Below the pieces are notes generated by a model. That model saw only the letters and a list, made by a program, of their open reading frames with translations. It searched no databases and was not told where the DNA came from. Positions 9,437-18,381 of a DNA stretch of 64,000 nucleotides are shown one piece after another. Source of the DNA: Paraburkholderia agricolaris (GTDB taxonomy: Bacteria; Pseudomonadota; Gammaproteobacteria; Burkholderiales; Burkholderiaceae); assembly GCF_009455635.1 (NCBI RefSeq), contig NZ_QPER01000002.1:2480001-2544000 (forward strand). The letters are read 5' to 3'. The stretch's first letter is position 1; every line of letters starts with the position of its first letter. A program made the position numbers and the translations under genes.

Positions 9437-12400
9437 TTACGCGGGTTTGCCTTCGCCGCCATGATCCGGCGCGGGGCCGTCGTTGCCATGGCCGCCCGTC
9501 GTGTCCATATCGTCATCGTCACGGTGACGCCGCGCAAGGCGGCTATGAATGCTAGCGAACACCAGTGGCACGAAAAACAGCGTGGATACGGTGGCGAACA
9601 GCAATCCGCCGATCACCGCGCGGCCCAGCGGCGCGTTTTGCTCGGCGCCCTCGCCGAGACCGAGCGCCATCGGAATCATGCCGATAATCATCGCGAACGC
9701 CGTCATCAGCACCGGCCTGATGCGGCTTGCACCGGCTTCGAGCGCGGCGGTAAGCGGCGGTGCGCCGGCCTGCAGCCGCTGGCGCGCGAACGCCACCATC
9801 AGAATACTGTTGGCGGTGGCAACGCCCATCGTCATGATCGCGCCGGTCAACGCGGGCACGCTCAAATGCGTGCCGGTCAGGAACAGCATCCACGCGATAC
9901 CCGCCAATGCCGCGGGCAGCGCGCTGATAATGATGAGCGGATCGACCCACGACTGGAAATTCACCACGATCAGCAGATACACCAGCACGATGGCCATCGC
10001 CACGCCGATTCCGAGACCGAAGAACGAACTGCGCATGGTTTGCACCTGCCCGCGCAAGGTAATCTGACTGCCGCGCGGCAACGAGGCCCGCACGTTGTTC
10101 ACCAGTTTGTCGACCTGGGTGGCCACGCTGCCGAGATCGCGCTTTTCGACGCTGACGTACAGGTCGATCACCGGCCTGATGTTGTAGTGCGTGACTTCCG
10201 CGAACTGCGTCTGCGGCGAAACCCGTACGAGGTTGCCGAGCAATTGCGTAGGCCCATTGGCGGAACCCGAGACCGGCGTGCGCAACAACTCGTCGATCGA
10301 CGACACCTGGTACTGCGGCGTTTGCACCGCGACGCTGTATTCGACACCGTTCTTGTTGTTGAACCAGAAACCCGGCGAGGTCTGCGAACTGCCCGACAAG
10401 GAAATGAGCACATTTTGCGCCACATTGCTCGCGCTCAGATTGAGTTGTTGCAGCCGGGTGCGATCCATCTGAAGATTGATCGCGGGTTCGTCCAGCTTCT
10501 GCTGGATGTGCGTGTCGACCGTGCCGGGAATCATTCGCACCTGTTTCAGCAGCTTGCGCGCAACGTCGAAGTTGCCCAGCTGGTCCGCCCCGGAAATCTG
10601 CACATCCACGGCGGCGGGCAGGCCGAAGTTGAGAATCTGCGTGACGATGTCGGCCGGTTGAAAGAAGAACTCGACGCCCGGAAAGCGCTGCGGCAGGAGC
10701 GTGCGCAGCTTGTCCATGTAGATCTGCGTCGGTTTGTGGCCTTCGTTCAGGGCCACCTGAATTTCGCCGTCGAGCGTGCCGATCGTGCCCGCGTTGCTAT
10801 ACGACAGATTGATACCGCTATACGGCAAGCCGAGATTGTCGAGAATCGTGCCGAGTTCCTCGGGCGGCACGACCTCGCGGATCACACCTTCGACCTGGTC
10901 CGCAAGACGCGCGGTTTCCTCGATCCGCGTGCCGGTCGGCGCCCGCATATGCAGACGAATATCACCGGCGTCGACGCTCGGAAAGAAGTCTTCGCCGAGC
11001 ACGAACACGAGACTCATCGAGAGCACGCAGAAACCCAGAAACAGGCTGCCGAACATCGCGCGGCGCACCAGCACGCTGCTGAGAATCATGATGTAGGCGG
11101 AGCGCATGCGCTCGAAGCCGCTATCGAAACGCAGATAGAGGCGCCGGAACAGATTCGGTTTGGCGTTGGGCCTGGGCTTGTGCGCATGGCCCATCAGCAG
11201 CATGGCCAGCGTCGGCACCAGCGTACGCGACAGAATGTACGAGGCGAGCATGGCGAACACCACCGCCTCGGCGAGCGGCACGAACAGATAACGCGCAACG
11301 CCGGTCAGGAAGAACATCGGCACGAACACGATACAGATACACAGCGTCGAAACGAGCGCCGGGATCGCGATTTCGCCGGCGCCGTCGAGAATCGCATCGT
11401 GCAGATTCGTGCCCATATGCAGGTGCCGTTCGATATTCTCGATCGTCACCGTCGCATCGTCGACCAGAATCCCGACCGCCAGCGCGAGACCACCCAGCGT
11501 CATGATGTTGATGGTTTGCCCGAGCGCGTGCAATACGATCAGCGAGGACAGAATCGACAGCGGAATCGAAATCGCGATAATGCAGGTACTGCGCCAGTTG
11601 CCGAGAAACAGCAGAATCATCGCCGCGGTCAATGCGGCGGCAACCAGCGCCTCGCGCACCACGCCCTGCACCGCCGCTTTCACGAACACGGACTGATCGA
11701 ACAGGGCCGTGATGTGCAAGTCCGGCGGCAACGCGGCGCGCGCGCTCGGCAGCAGGCCCTGCAAGGTATTGACGATCGAGAGGGTCGACGCACTGCCGTT
11801 CTTCAGCACCGACATCAGCACGCCGCGGTGTCCGTCCTGCCGCACGATATTGGTCTGTGGCGAGAAACCGTCGCGCACGTGCGCCACTTCACGCAGATAG
11901 GTCGTCGCGCCATTGAGCGTGCGTACCGGAATATCGTTGAGCCCTTCCACCGTAGCGGGCGAGCCGTTCATATTGATCGTGTATTCCTTCGGCCCGATCT
12001 TGGCCGTGCCGGTCGGCAAAATCAGGTTTTGCGCGTTGAACGCGTTGACCACATCCGAAGGCGTCAGGCCCTTCGCAAGCAACGCGCGCGTGTCGAGGTC
12101 GACCGAGATCAGACGCGATTTGCCGCCGTACGGATAGGGCACCGCCGCGCCCGGAATCGTTACCAGTTGCGGACGCAAAAAGTTCAGCGCGGTGTCGTTG
12201 AGCGCCTGCTCGGAAAGCTTCGGGCTCGACAAGCCGAGTTGGATCACCGGAATGCTGGAGGCCGAATAGCTGATCACAAGAGGCGGTGTCGCACCCGGCG
12301 GCATCTGCTTGAGCTGTGCCTGCTCGACGGCCACCGTCTGCGCGATCGCGGTCTGGATATTCGCATTCGGCTGCAGGAACACCTTGAGAATCGTGATGCC

Positions 12401-12661
12401 CGCCAGCGACTGCGATTCAATGTGCTCGATGTCGTTGACCGTGGTGGTCAGACTGCGCTCGTTGACGGACGTGATGCGGTTGGCCATGTCCTCGGCCGAC
12501 AAGCCCGTATAACTCCAGATGATGCTGACCACCGGAATATTGATTTCCGGCAACACGTCGACCGGCGTGGTCAACAGCACGAACGGCGTCGCCAGCAGGA
12601 TCAGAATGGCCATCACGATGAACGTGTATGGCCGCTTAAGCGCTACGTTGACGATCCACAT
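9437..12661 (-). CDS. RND multidrug efflux transporter (AcrB/MdtB-like)
   Basis: This 1074-aa inner-membrane proton-driven pump belongs to the HAE family. TM1 lies at about residues 10-30, followed by the large porter loop. The proton-relay acidic pair is Asp401-Asp402 in LAVGILVDDATVTIENIERH in TM4. A second porter/TM half follows and ends in a His/Asp-rich cytoplasmic tail (RRHRDDDDMDTT). The gene comes first in the operon, ahead of its adaptor, which is less common than adaptor-first. The +1105-codon open frame on the opposite strand is an antisense shadow. Confidence 0.96.
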   Translation of the reverse strand: MWIVNVALKRPYTFIVMAILILLATPFVLLTTPVDVLPEINIPVVSIIWSYTGLSAEDMANRITSVNERSLTTTVNDIEHIESQSLAGITILKVFLQPNANIQTAIAQTVAVEQAQLKQMPPGATPPLVISYSASSIPVIQLGLSSPKLSEQALNDTALNFLRPQLVTIPGAAVPYPYGGKSRLISVDLDTRALLAKGLTPSDVVNAFNAQNLILPTGTAKIGPKEYTINMNGSPATVEGLNDIPVRTLNGATTYLREVAHVRDGFSPQTNIVRQDGHRGVLMSVLKNGSASTLSIVNTLQGLLPSARAALPPDLHITALFDQSVFVKAAVQGVVREALVAAALTAAMILLFLGNWRSTCIIAISIPLSILSSLIVLHALGQTINIMTLGGLALAVGILVDDATVTIENIERHLHMGTNLHDAILDGAGEIAIPALVSTLCICIVFVPMFFLTGVARYLFVPLAEAVVFAMLASYILSRTLVPTLAMLLMGHAHKPRPNAKPNLFRRLYLRFDSGFERMRSAYIMILSSVLVRRAMFGSLFLGFCVLSMSLVFVLGEDFFPSVDAGDIRLHMRAPTGTRIEETARLADQVEGVIREVVPPEELGTILDNLGLPYSGINLSYSNAGTIGTLDGEIQVALNEGHKPTQIYMDKLRTLLPQRFPGVEFFFQPADIVTQILNFGLPAAVDVQISGADQLGNFDVARKLLKQVRMIPGTVDTHIQQKLDEPAINLQMDRTRLQQLNLSASNVAQNVLISLSGSSQTSPGFWFNNKNGVEYSVAVQTPQYQVSSIDELLRTPVSGSANGPTQLLGNLVRVSPQTQFAEVTHYNIRPVIDLYVSVEKRDLGSVATQVDKLVNNVRASLPRGSQITLRGQVQTMRSSFFGLGIGVAMAIVLVYLLIVVNFQSWVDPLIIISALPAALAGIAWMLFLTGTHLSVPALTGAIMTMGVATANSILMVAFARQRLQAGAPPLTAALEAGASRIRPVLMTAFAMIIGMIPMALGLGEGAEQNAPLGRAVIGGLLFATVSTLFFVPLVFASIHSRLARRHRDDDDMDTTGGHGNDGPAPDHGGEGKPA

Positions 12662-12808
12662 GAAACGCGCCCGAAAGAATGCCGGTAAGGGAGGGGTGAA
12701 TCAGCCAGGATGGGTGAGTCAGCCAATATGCTAGATCGGTAGCACCAACGCCTGCATGGCGCGAAAATGGCGGAATTGTCAGGAAGGCTAATGTAAGGAT
12801 AGGAGACA

Positions 12809-12850
12809 CTTCAAACGCACGCAATGCCGTGCAGACGCAAACGTTTGAAG
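12809..12850. promoter_or_regulatory. Inverted repeat upstream of RND operon
   Basis: CTTCAAACG (12809-12817) and CGTTTGAAG (12842-12850) are perfect 9-base inverted arms separated by 24 bases. They lie about 150-190 bases upstream of the RND gene start, inside the 352-base gene-free stretch between the pump and the dehydratase gene. This could be an operator for the OmpR-type regulator or a hairpin. There is no T-tract, so it is not a simple terminator. Confidence 0.45.
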
Positions 12851-12881
12851 AGGTGGAGATAGGCGATTTTAAGGGGGCGAT

Positions 12882-12933
12882 TAAAGGCATGTCCCACGCA
12901 AGTCTCGGTGAACTCAGGCGAGACATGCCTTTA
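12882..12933. terminator. 12-bp perfect inverted repeat, possible terminator of the dehydratase gene
   Basis: TAAAGGCATGTC (12882-12893) is repeated in inverse as GACATGCCTTTA (12922-12933), with a 28-base loop and an AT-rich tail on the right side (TATATTTTA). It lies 80 bases beyond the end of the leftward dehydratase gene. The loop is long for an intrinsic terminator, so a regulatory palindrome is also possible. Confidence 0.4.
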
Positions 12934-13013
12934 TATTTTATTGCGCAATGCTAATACCTTACGGCCAGATTCGCGTCATGCAACGCCTTTCTGTTCAAGT
13001 CGGGCATTCGAGC

Positions 13014-14138
13014 CTAGGCGACCACAGTCCACTTGCCGTACTTCGCCACCTCACGCTCGTCGAAATCGAAGCCGAGGCCCGGCGTTTGATGCAACACGAT
13101 ACGCCCGTTCCTGTGGCCGAGCTGACGATCGATCAGGCGGCGGAAGTTGAGCACCTGGTCGTCCCAGAAGTATTCGACATAGCGGGCATTGGGTGTGGCC
13201 GCAACCAAAGGCGCATGCACGTCATGGAACCAGTGAGGGCACATCACCACGCCGTAGCTCGCGGCAGTCGCCGCAATGCGCCGCCATTCGCTGATACCGC
13301 CGCACACCACGGCGTCCGTTTGCAGGATCGCCGCACCGCCCTTGTCGAGCAGTTCCTTGTGATACCAGCGGCCATAACCGATTTCGCCGGTCGCCACCGG
13401 CACGCGCGTGAGTTTGGCAAGGCGCGCGTGGTTGTCGATATCGTCGGGAGAAAAAGGCTCCTCAACAAAGTACGGATCGTATTGCTCGATGCGCCGCAGA
13501 TGCTGCAAGGCCTGGGTGGTATCGGTCCAGCCGTTGTTGATGTCGATCATCAGTTCGACATCCGGGCCGATCGCTTCGCGCGCGGCCCGCACGCGCGCTT
13601 CTTCTTCGCGTGGCGACAGGCGCCCGCCCTTCATCTTCACGGCCTTGAAACCCATCTCGACATAGCTCGCCATTTCCTCGCCGAGCATGCCCGCGGACTT
13701 GCCCTCGAGGTAGTAGCCGCCGCTCGCATAGGCGGGCACAGTATCGAGTTCGACCGCGCCGAGATACTTGTGCAGCGGCACATTGTGGCTGCGCGCATTC
13801 AGATCCCACAAGGCCGTATCGAGAATACTGATGGCGCGCATCACGGTGCCGGCCCGGCCTTGCAGTAACGCCTCCTGATACATCGCCTGCCAGAGGCCCT
13901 CGACCGCATACGAGTCCTTGCCGATCAGGACCGGCGCCAGCAATTGCTCGACTGCTACCCGCAGCAGTTCGCCACCCGCACTGCCGACATAACAGAAGCC
14001 GATCCCTTCCACTCCATCGGTCGAGCGCACTTTCACCAGACCATAGTGACGCGTCGAGACCGTGCGAGTCGCAAACGAAGTCACCCGGTCGAGCGGCACA
14101 CCCGCCGCGCAAACCGACACCGATTCAATCCTTGGCAT
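13014..14138 (-). CDS. Enolase-superfamily (mandelate racemase/muconate lactonizing) dehydratase
   Basis: This 374-aa protein has the MR/MLE capping domain (1-125) and barrel domain. Visible catalytic residues are the KxK pair Lys168/Lys170 in VKMKGG, metal ligands Asp199 (MIDINN), Glu226 (VEEPF) and Glu252 (TGEIG), then Asp275 and His302 (PHWFH). This set suits an acid-sugar dehydratase. The start at 14138 follows a strong GGAGGAG site; the 36 codons of open frame upstream would run into the divergent promoter. With the divergent LysR, DHDPS-type enzyme and MFS carrier it suggests aldonate or aldarate catabolism; the substrate is not determinable. Confidence 0.93.
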   Translation of the reverse strand: MPRIESVSVCAAGVPLDRVTSFATRTVSTRHYGLVKVRSTDGVEGIGFCYVGSAGGELLRVAVEQLLAPVLIGKDSYAVEGLWQAMYQEALLQGRAGTVMRAISILDTALWDLNARSHNVPLHKYLGAVELDTVPAYASGGYYLEGKSAGMLGEEMASYVEMGFKAVKMKGGRLSPREEEARVRAAREAIGPDVELMIDINNGWTDTTQALQHLRRIEQYDPYFVEEPFSPDDIDNHARLAKLTRVPVATGEIGYGRWYHKELLDKGGAAILQTDAVVCGGISEWRRIAATAASYGVVMCPHWFHDVHAPLVAATPNARYVEYFWDDQVLNFRRLIDRQLGHRNGRIVLHQTPGLGFDFDEREVAKYGKWTVVA

Positions 14139-14265
14139 TTCCACACTCCTCCAAATTTGCTGGCCGTCCGCGTCTGATGCGCGTTCGGTGAGATCGAAGT
14201 GTGATAGCCGCGAGGCGTCAAAAACAGTATCCTTTGGCTTCTTCAAAAGATAAAAATTCTATTCG

Positions 14266-15159
14266 ATGGACTCGCGCTATCTGCAGAGCTTTGTCTATGT
14301 GGTCGAACTCGGATCGATCGCCGAAGCCGCGCGCAGACTCGATCTGACGCCTGCGGCGGTGGCCCAGCGCGTGAAGATGCTCGAGCAGGAACTCGGCGCG
14401 AAGCTGGTACGCCGGTCAGGCCGTACGGTCGGCACGACCGAGGCCGGCGAGCGCATTCTGGAACGTGCCCGCGCGGTGCTGCACGATATCCGCGACCTGA
14501 AATCCGACCTCAACGACGAGTCCGTACTCGCCGGTCAACTGCGGCTGGGCGGCACGCCCACCATGATGACCAGCGTGATTCCCGACGTGCTGGCGGGGTT
14601 GCTGGCGCGGCATCCGCAGGTCGATATCTATCTGGAGCCGGGCAATTCGGTCGAGCTCTACCGCAAGGTGGTGAGCGGCGATCTCGACGCGGCGATGCTG
14701 GTGCAGCCACTCTTCGATCTGCCGAAAAGCTGCGACTGGTACACCTTTCGTGAAGAACCGCTGGTATTGCTGACGCCCGCGTCGATGCAGGTCGACGACC
14801 CGCACGCCGTGCTGCAACGCGAGCCGTTCGTGCGCTACGACCGCAACGTGGTCGGCGGACAACTGGCCGACGGCTATTTGCGCCAGCACGGTATCCAGCC
14901 GCATCAGCGCTGCGAACTCGACGGGCTCGACGCCATCGCGGTGATGGTGGACCGGGGCCTGGGTGTATCCCTGGTGCCGGACTGGCTGATGACGCGCTTT
15001 TCCGGGCTGTCGCTCGCCAGATGGCCGTTGCCGCACGCGTTTCCGAAGCGTGTGGTCGGTTTGCTGTGGGGGCGCTCGTCGGCGCGTATGCGGCTCGTCC
15101 ATGCCTTCCTGAAGGCCGCACAGGAACTGGACGCCGCGCCTCGCGAGACACAAAAATAA
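14266..15159 (+). CDS. LysR-family transcriptional regulator
   Basis: This 297-aa protein has an N-terminal winged HTH (residues 1-60: MDSRYLQSFVYVVELGSIAE, then LTPAAVAQRVKMLEQELG) and a LysR substrate domain from about 90. It is divergent from the dehydratase gene, with a 127-base AT-richer intergenic region that must hold both promoters. The usual LysR arrangement would make it an activator of the dehydratase gene, and possibly of the DHDPS/MFS genes that lie downstream of it. The effector is unknown. Confidence 0.94.
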   Translation: MDSRYLQSFVYVVELGSIAEAARRLDLTPAAVAQRVKMLEQELGAKLVRRSGRTVGTTEAGERILERARAVLHDIRDLKSDLNDESVLAGQLRLGGTPTMMTSVIPDVLAGLLARHPQVDIYLEPGNSVELYRKVVSGDLDAAMLVQPLFDLPKSCDWYTFREEPLVLLTPASMQVDDPHAVLQREPFVRYDRNVVGGQLADGYLRQHGIQPHQRCELDGLDAIAVMVDRGLGVSLVPDWLMTRFSGLSLARWPLPHAFPKRVVGLLWGRSSARMRLVHAFLKAAQELDAAPRETQK

Positions 15160-15317
15160 TTAACGTTTGAAGCAAGCGGCTCACGCTTCTTCGCTGTTCA
15201 GGGTCACGCAATACTGCGTCGGCGCCTGAGTGCTTTGCCCCGGTATATCCGGCCCGCCCGGCAGGCATTCGACGACACGACCTATACGAACATCGGAACA
15301 CCGAAGGAGACACTTCC

Positions 15318-16277
15318 ATGAGCACGCCCACGTCCGGCTTACGCGGCGTTCTGTCGCCGGTACTCACGCCGTTCAACGCCGACCGCTCGCCCTCGCCCGT
15401 CCGCTTCATCAAGCATTGCCGCTGGCTGCTGCGCCAGGGCGTGGGGCTAGCCGTATTCGGCACGAACTCGGAAGCGAACTCGCTCAGCGTGAACGAAAAG
15501 CGCGCGCTACTCGACGCGTTGCTCGACGCCGGCTTGCCACCCGCGCAAATGATGCCGGGCACGGGCGCCTGCGCGCTGCCCGATGCGATCGAACTCACGC
15601 GCCATGCAGTGAACAGCGGCTGCGCCGGCGTACTGATGCTGCCGCCGTTTTTCTACAAGGGCGTGAGCGACGAAGGGCTGTTTCGCGGCTTTGCCGAAGT
15701 GATCGAAGCCGTGGCCGATGCCCGCCTGCGCGTCTATCTGTATCACATCCCGCCGGTCGCCCAGGTCGGCATCAGCTTCGGCCTGATCGAGCGCCTGCTC
15801 ATGCGCTATCCCGGCGTGATCGCCGGCATCAAGGACAGTTCCGGCGACTGGAATCACACCGCCGCGCTGCTGAAGGAATTTCAGCACGCGGACTTCGACG
15901 TGTTCGCCGGCACCGAAACGCTGCTGCTGCCGACCCTGCAGAACGGCGGCGCCGGTTGCATCACAGCCACCGGCAACGTCAACGCGGCCGCGATCGTGCG
16001 TCTTGCGCAGACATGGCGCGACGCGGATGCCGCCGCTCAGCAGCAACGGCTCAACGACACCCGCGCGGTTTTTCAGCGCTACCCGATCATCGCCGCGATG
16101 AAGGCCGCGATCGCGTGGCAATCGGGCGATCCGCACTGGCCCACGCTGCGCGCGCCGCTAGTCGAACTCGACGACGCCCAGCAACACGAACTGCAAGAGG
16201 CGCTCACCCAGACCGGTTTCGAAATCGAAGACGCGGCAACGCTCGCTGCCGACCTCAAGGAGATCAGCCCCGCCTAG
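15318..16277 (+). CDS. Dihydrodipicolinate synthase-family aldolase/dehydratase, non-lysine type
   Basis: This 319-aa class I aldolase-superfamily barrel has the Schiff-base lysine in IAGIKDSSGD and the catalytic tyrosine in YLYHIPP. The motif that reads GTTGE in DapA is here GTNSEAN, and the carboxylate-binding arginine after the tyrosine (SRTG in DapA) is replaced by PVAQVG. True lysine synthesis is therefore unlikely; a 2-keto-3-deoxy sugar acid aldolase or dehydratase fits the neighbouring dehydratase and carrier. The ATG at 15318 follows GAAGGAGACACTTCC, a strong ribosome site. Confidence 0.92.
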   Translation: MSTPTSGLRGVLSPVLTPFNADRSPSPVRFIKHCRWLLRQGVGLAVFGTNSEANSLSVNEKRALLDALLDAGLPPAQMMPGTGACALPDAIELTRHAVNSGCAGVLMLPPFFYKGVSDEGLFRGFAEVIEAVADARLRVYLYHIPPVAQVGISFGLIERLLMRYPGVIAGIKDSSGDWNHTAALLKEFQHADFDVFAGTETLLLPTLQNGGAGCITATGNVNAAAIVRLAQTWRDADAAAQQQRLNDTRAVFQRYPIIAAMKAAIAWQSGDPHWPTLRAPLVELDDAQQHELQEALTQTGFEIEDAATLAADLKEISPA

Positions 16278-16371
16278 TCATGGAAACGCGGCTCACCTGC
16301 CCTTACACTCTCACATCGTTCGCCCGCCCAAGCCTTCAAAACAATCAGCACGGCGGGCCAGGAGACAAGTC

Positions 16372-17679
16372 TTGCTAACCCAAACGTCCTACCCTGCCAC
16401 AGCCGATACGAATCCGGCCGATCAGCTATTCCGGCGCGTTGCGTGGCGCTTCATGCCGCTGCTGTTCGTCGGCTACGTGGTCGCTTATCTGGATCGCGTC
16501 AACGTCGGCTTTGCGAAACTGCAGATGCTCAGCAGCCTGCATTTCAGCGACGCGGCCTATGGCCTCGGCGCCGGTTTCTTCTTCATCGGCTACTTTCTGT
16601 TCGAAGTCCCCAGCAATCTGCTGCTGCATCGCGTCGGCGCGCGGCGCTGGATCGCCCGCATCATGATTACGTGGGGCCTGCTGTCGATGCTCACCGCGTG
16701 GGTACACACGCCCTTGATGTTCTACGTGGTGCGTTTTCTGCTCGGCGTCGCCGAGGCAGGCTTCTTTCCCGGCATGATCCTGTACCTCACCTACTGGTTT
16801 CCCTCGCACCGGCGCGGCAAGATGACGGCGCTGCTGATGGCCGGCATTCCGGTCTCCGGATTGCTCGGCGGCCCGCTGTCCGGCTATCTGATGCACGCGT
16901 TCAACGGCGCGTGGGGTCTTGAAGGATGGCAGTGGCTATTCATTGTCGAAGCGCTGCCGTCGATCGCGCTCGGCTTCGTCATTTTTCGCTGCCTCGACGA
17001 TCGCGTGGCCGACGCGAAGTGGCTCAGCAGCGAAGAAAAACGTCTGATTCAGGACGAGATCGACGCCGACGCCGTGGTCCGCACTCATGGTTCGGTGCGC
17101 GCCGTGTTCGGCTCGGCGCGCGTCTGGCTGCTGTGCCTCGTGCTGTTCGGCGTGGTGATGGGCTCCTACGCAATCGGCTTCTGGCAGCCCACCATCATTC
17201 GCGGCACCGGGATCGACGATCCGTTGATGATTGGCCTGCTGACGATGATTCCCTATTCCGCGGCGCTGGTCTCGATGATCACGGTGGGCCGTCACGCGGA
17301 CCGCACGCGCGAGCGCCGCTGGCATATCGTCGTGCCTGCGCTGGTGGCGGCCAGCGGCTTCAGCCTGTGCGCGGCCAACGGCGACAGCTCGCTGCTGTCG
17401 ATGATCGGACTCACGCTGGCCGTGTCCGGCGTGGTCACCGCGCTGCCGATGTTCTGGGCACTGCCCACCGCGTTTCTCGGCGGCACCGGCGCGGCGGCGG
17501 GGATTGCGCTGATCAACTGCACCGGCAACCTGGCAGGCTTCATCAGCCCGACCGTGATCGGCTGGCTCAAGAGTTACACGCATACGCTGGCGTCCGGGCT
17601 CGTCCTGACAGCCTGCACGCTGACGCTTTCCGCCGTGCTGATTCTGGTGTTCATTCCGGCGCGGCTGGTCAATCGCTGA
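16372..17679 (+). CDS. MFS transporter, anion:cation symporter (phthalate/aldonate permease) type
   Basis: This 435-aa protein has about 12 TM segments. The motif YVVAYLDRVNVGFAKLQM in TM1 is characteristic of the ACS family (galactonate, glucarate and 4-hydroxyphenylacetate carriers). A large central loop (DDRVADAKWLSSEEKRLIQ) is also typical. The likely start is TTG at 16372, because CAGGAGACAAG stands 4-10 bases ahead; the next ATG (16452) would remove TM1. It probably imports the acid substrate of the flanking enzymes. Confidence 0.93.
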   Translation: MLTQTSYPATADTNPADQLFRRVAWRFMPLLFVGYVVAYLDRVNVGFAKLQMLSSLHFSDAAYGLGAGFFFIGYFLFEVPSNLLLHRVGARRWIARIMITWGLLSMLTAWVHTPLMFYVVRFLLGVAEAGFFPGMILYLTYWFPSHRRGKMTALLMAGIPVSGLLGGPLSGYLMHAFNGAWGLEGWQWLFIVEALPSIALGFVIFRCLDDRVADAKWLSSEEKRLIQDEIDADAVVRTHGSVRAVFGSARVWLLCLVLFGVVMGSYAIGFWQPTIIRGTGIDDPLMIGLLTMIPYSAALVSMITVGRHADRTRERRWHIVVPALVAASGFSLCAANGDSSLLSMIGLTLAVSGVVTALPMFWALPTAFLGGTGAAAGIALINCTGNLAGFISPTVIGWLKSYTHTLASGLVLTACTLTLSAVLILVFIPARLVNR

Positions 17680-17698
17680 GCTTTGGCTTCGGGCACGA

Positions 17699-17733
17699 AA
17701 AAGCCGGTCAACCATCACGGTTGACCGGCTTTT
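17699..17733. terminator. Bidirectional intrinsic terminator
   Basis: The arms AAGCCGGTCAACC (17701-17713) and GGTTGACCGGCTT (17719-17731) are perfectly complementary with a 5-base loop, flanked by A-run on the left and T-run on the right. It lies between two convergent genes (MFS carrier and VOC protein) and can serve both. Confidence 0.92.
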
Positions 17734-17779
17734 GTATTTCCAGGGGCCGGCGTGTACCGCCGGCCCCTCGCACCAACTG

Positions 17780-18214
17780 TTACTTCGCAAACAACGACGA
17801 CATATCCGCAAACGCCTTGAATTCCAGCGCATTACCCGACGGATCGAGGAAGAACATCGTCGCCTGCTCGCCAACCTCGCCCTTGAAGCGCACATGCGGT
17901 TCGATGATGAAGTCGATGCCGGCCTGTTGCAGCTTGTCCGCGGCAGCCTGCCATTGCGCCATCGAGAGCACCGCGCCGAAGTGGCGCACCGGCACCGCGT
18001 CGCCGTCGACCTTACTGGTGTGCCGGTGGCCGATTTCTTCCGGCGCGAGGTGCGCGACGATCTGGTGGCCGTAGAAATTGAAGTCGACCCAGTCCGGCGA
18101 GCTGCGCCCTTCCGCACAGCCGAGCAACTCGCCATAGAACTCGCGCGCGGCGGCAAGGCTATGCACAGGAAACGCCAGATGGAACGGCGGCAAAACGGTT
18201 TCGGAAACGCTCAT
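17780..18214 (-). CDS. VOC/glyoxalase-superfamily protein
   Basis: This 144-aa single vicinal-oxygen-chelate domain protein begins [21 protein letters not shown] (metal His at HLAF) and ends with [15 protein letters not shown], which carries the C-terminal Glu ligand; a central His occurs in VRHFGAVL. It is a probable dioxygenase or lyase of the glyoxalase group with unknown substrate. The start at 18214 is the Met just before the domain, although the frame stays open 31 codons upstream. It is divergent from a LysR gene. Confidence 0.9.
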   Translation of the reverse strand: MSVSETVLPPFHLAFPVHSLAAAREFYGELLGCAEGRSSPDWVDFNFYGHQIVAHLAPEEIGHRHTSKVDGDAVPVRHFGAVLSMAQWQAAADKLQQAGIDFIIEPHVRFKGEVGEQATMFFLDPSGNALEFKAFADMSSLFAK

Positions 18215-18381
18215 GTTCGGAAAACTCGCAGAGAGGAAAATGGGATCGCGTGCCGGTCTCTGAAGCGGCCCATGGAGCGGTTCATGAAGCCGCACGCGTG
18301 AGGCCAATTTTAACTATGAATAAAAATGGTGAAAAACGATATATATTTGACCTGACCAACACCAAAATCGATTAATAGACA

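Noticed and set aside
9371..12688. Open frame of 1105 codons on the plus strand
   Set aside because: It lies fully antisense to the RND transporter, is rich in Arg/His/Gln as expected of a complementary GC-rich frame, and has no recognisable domain.
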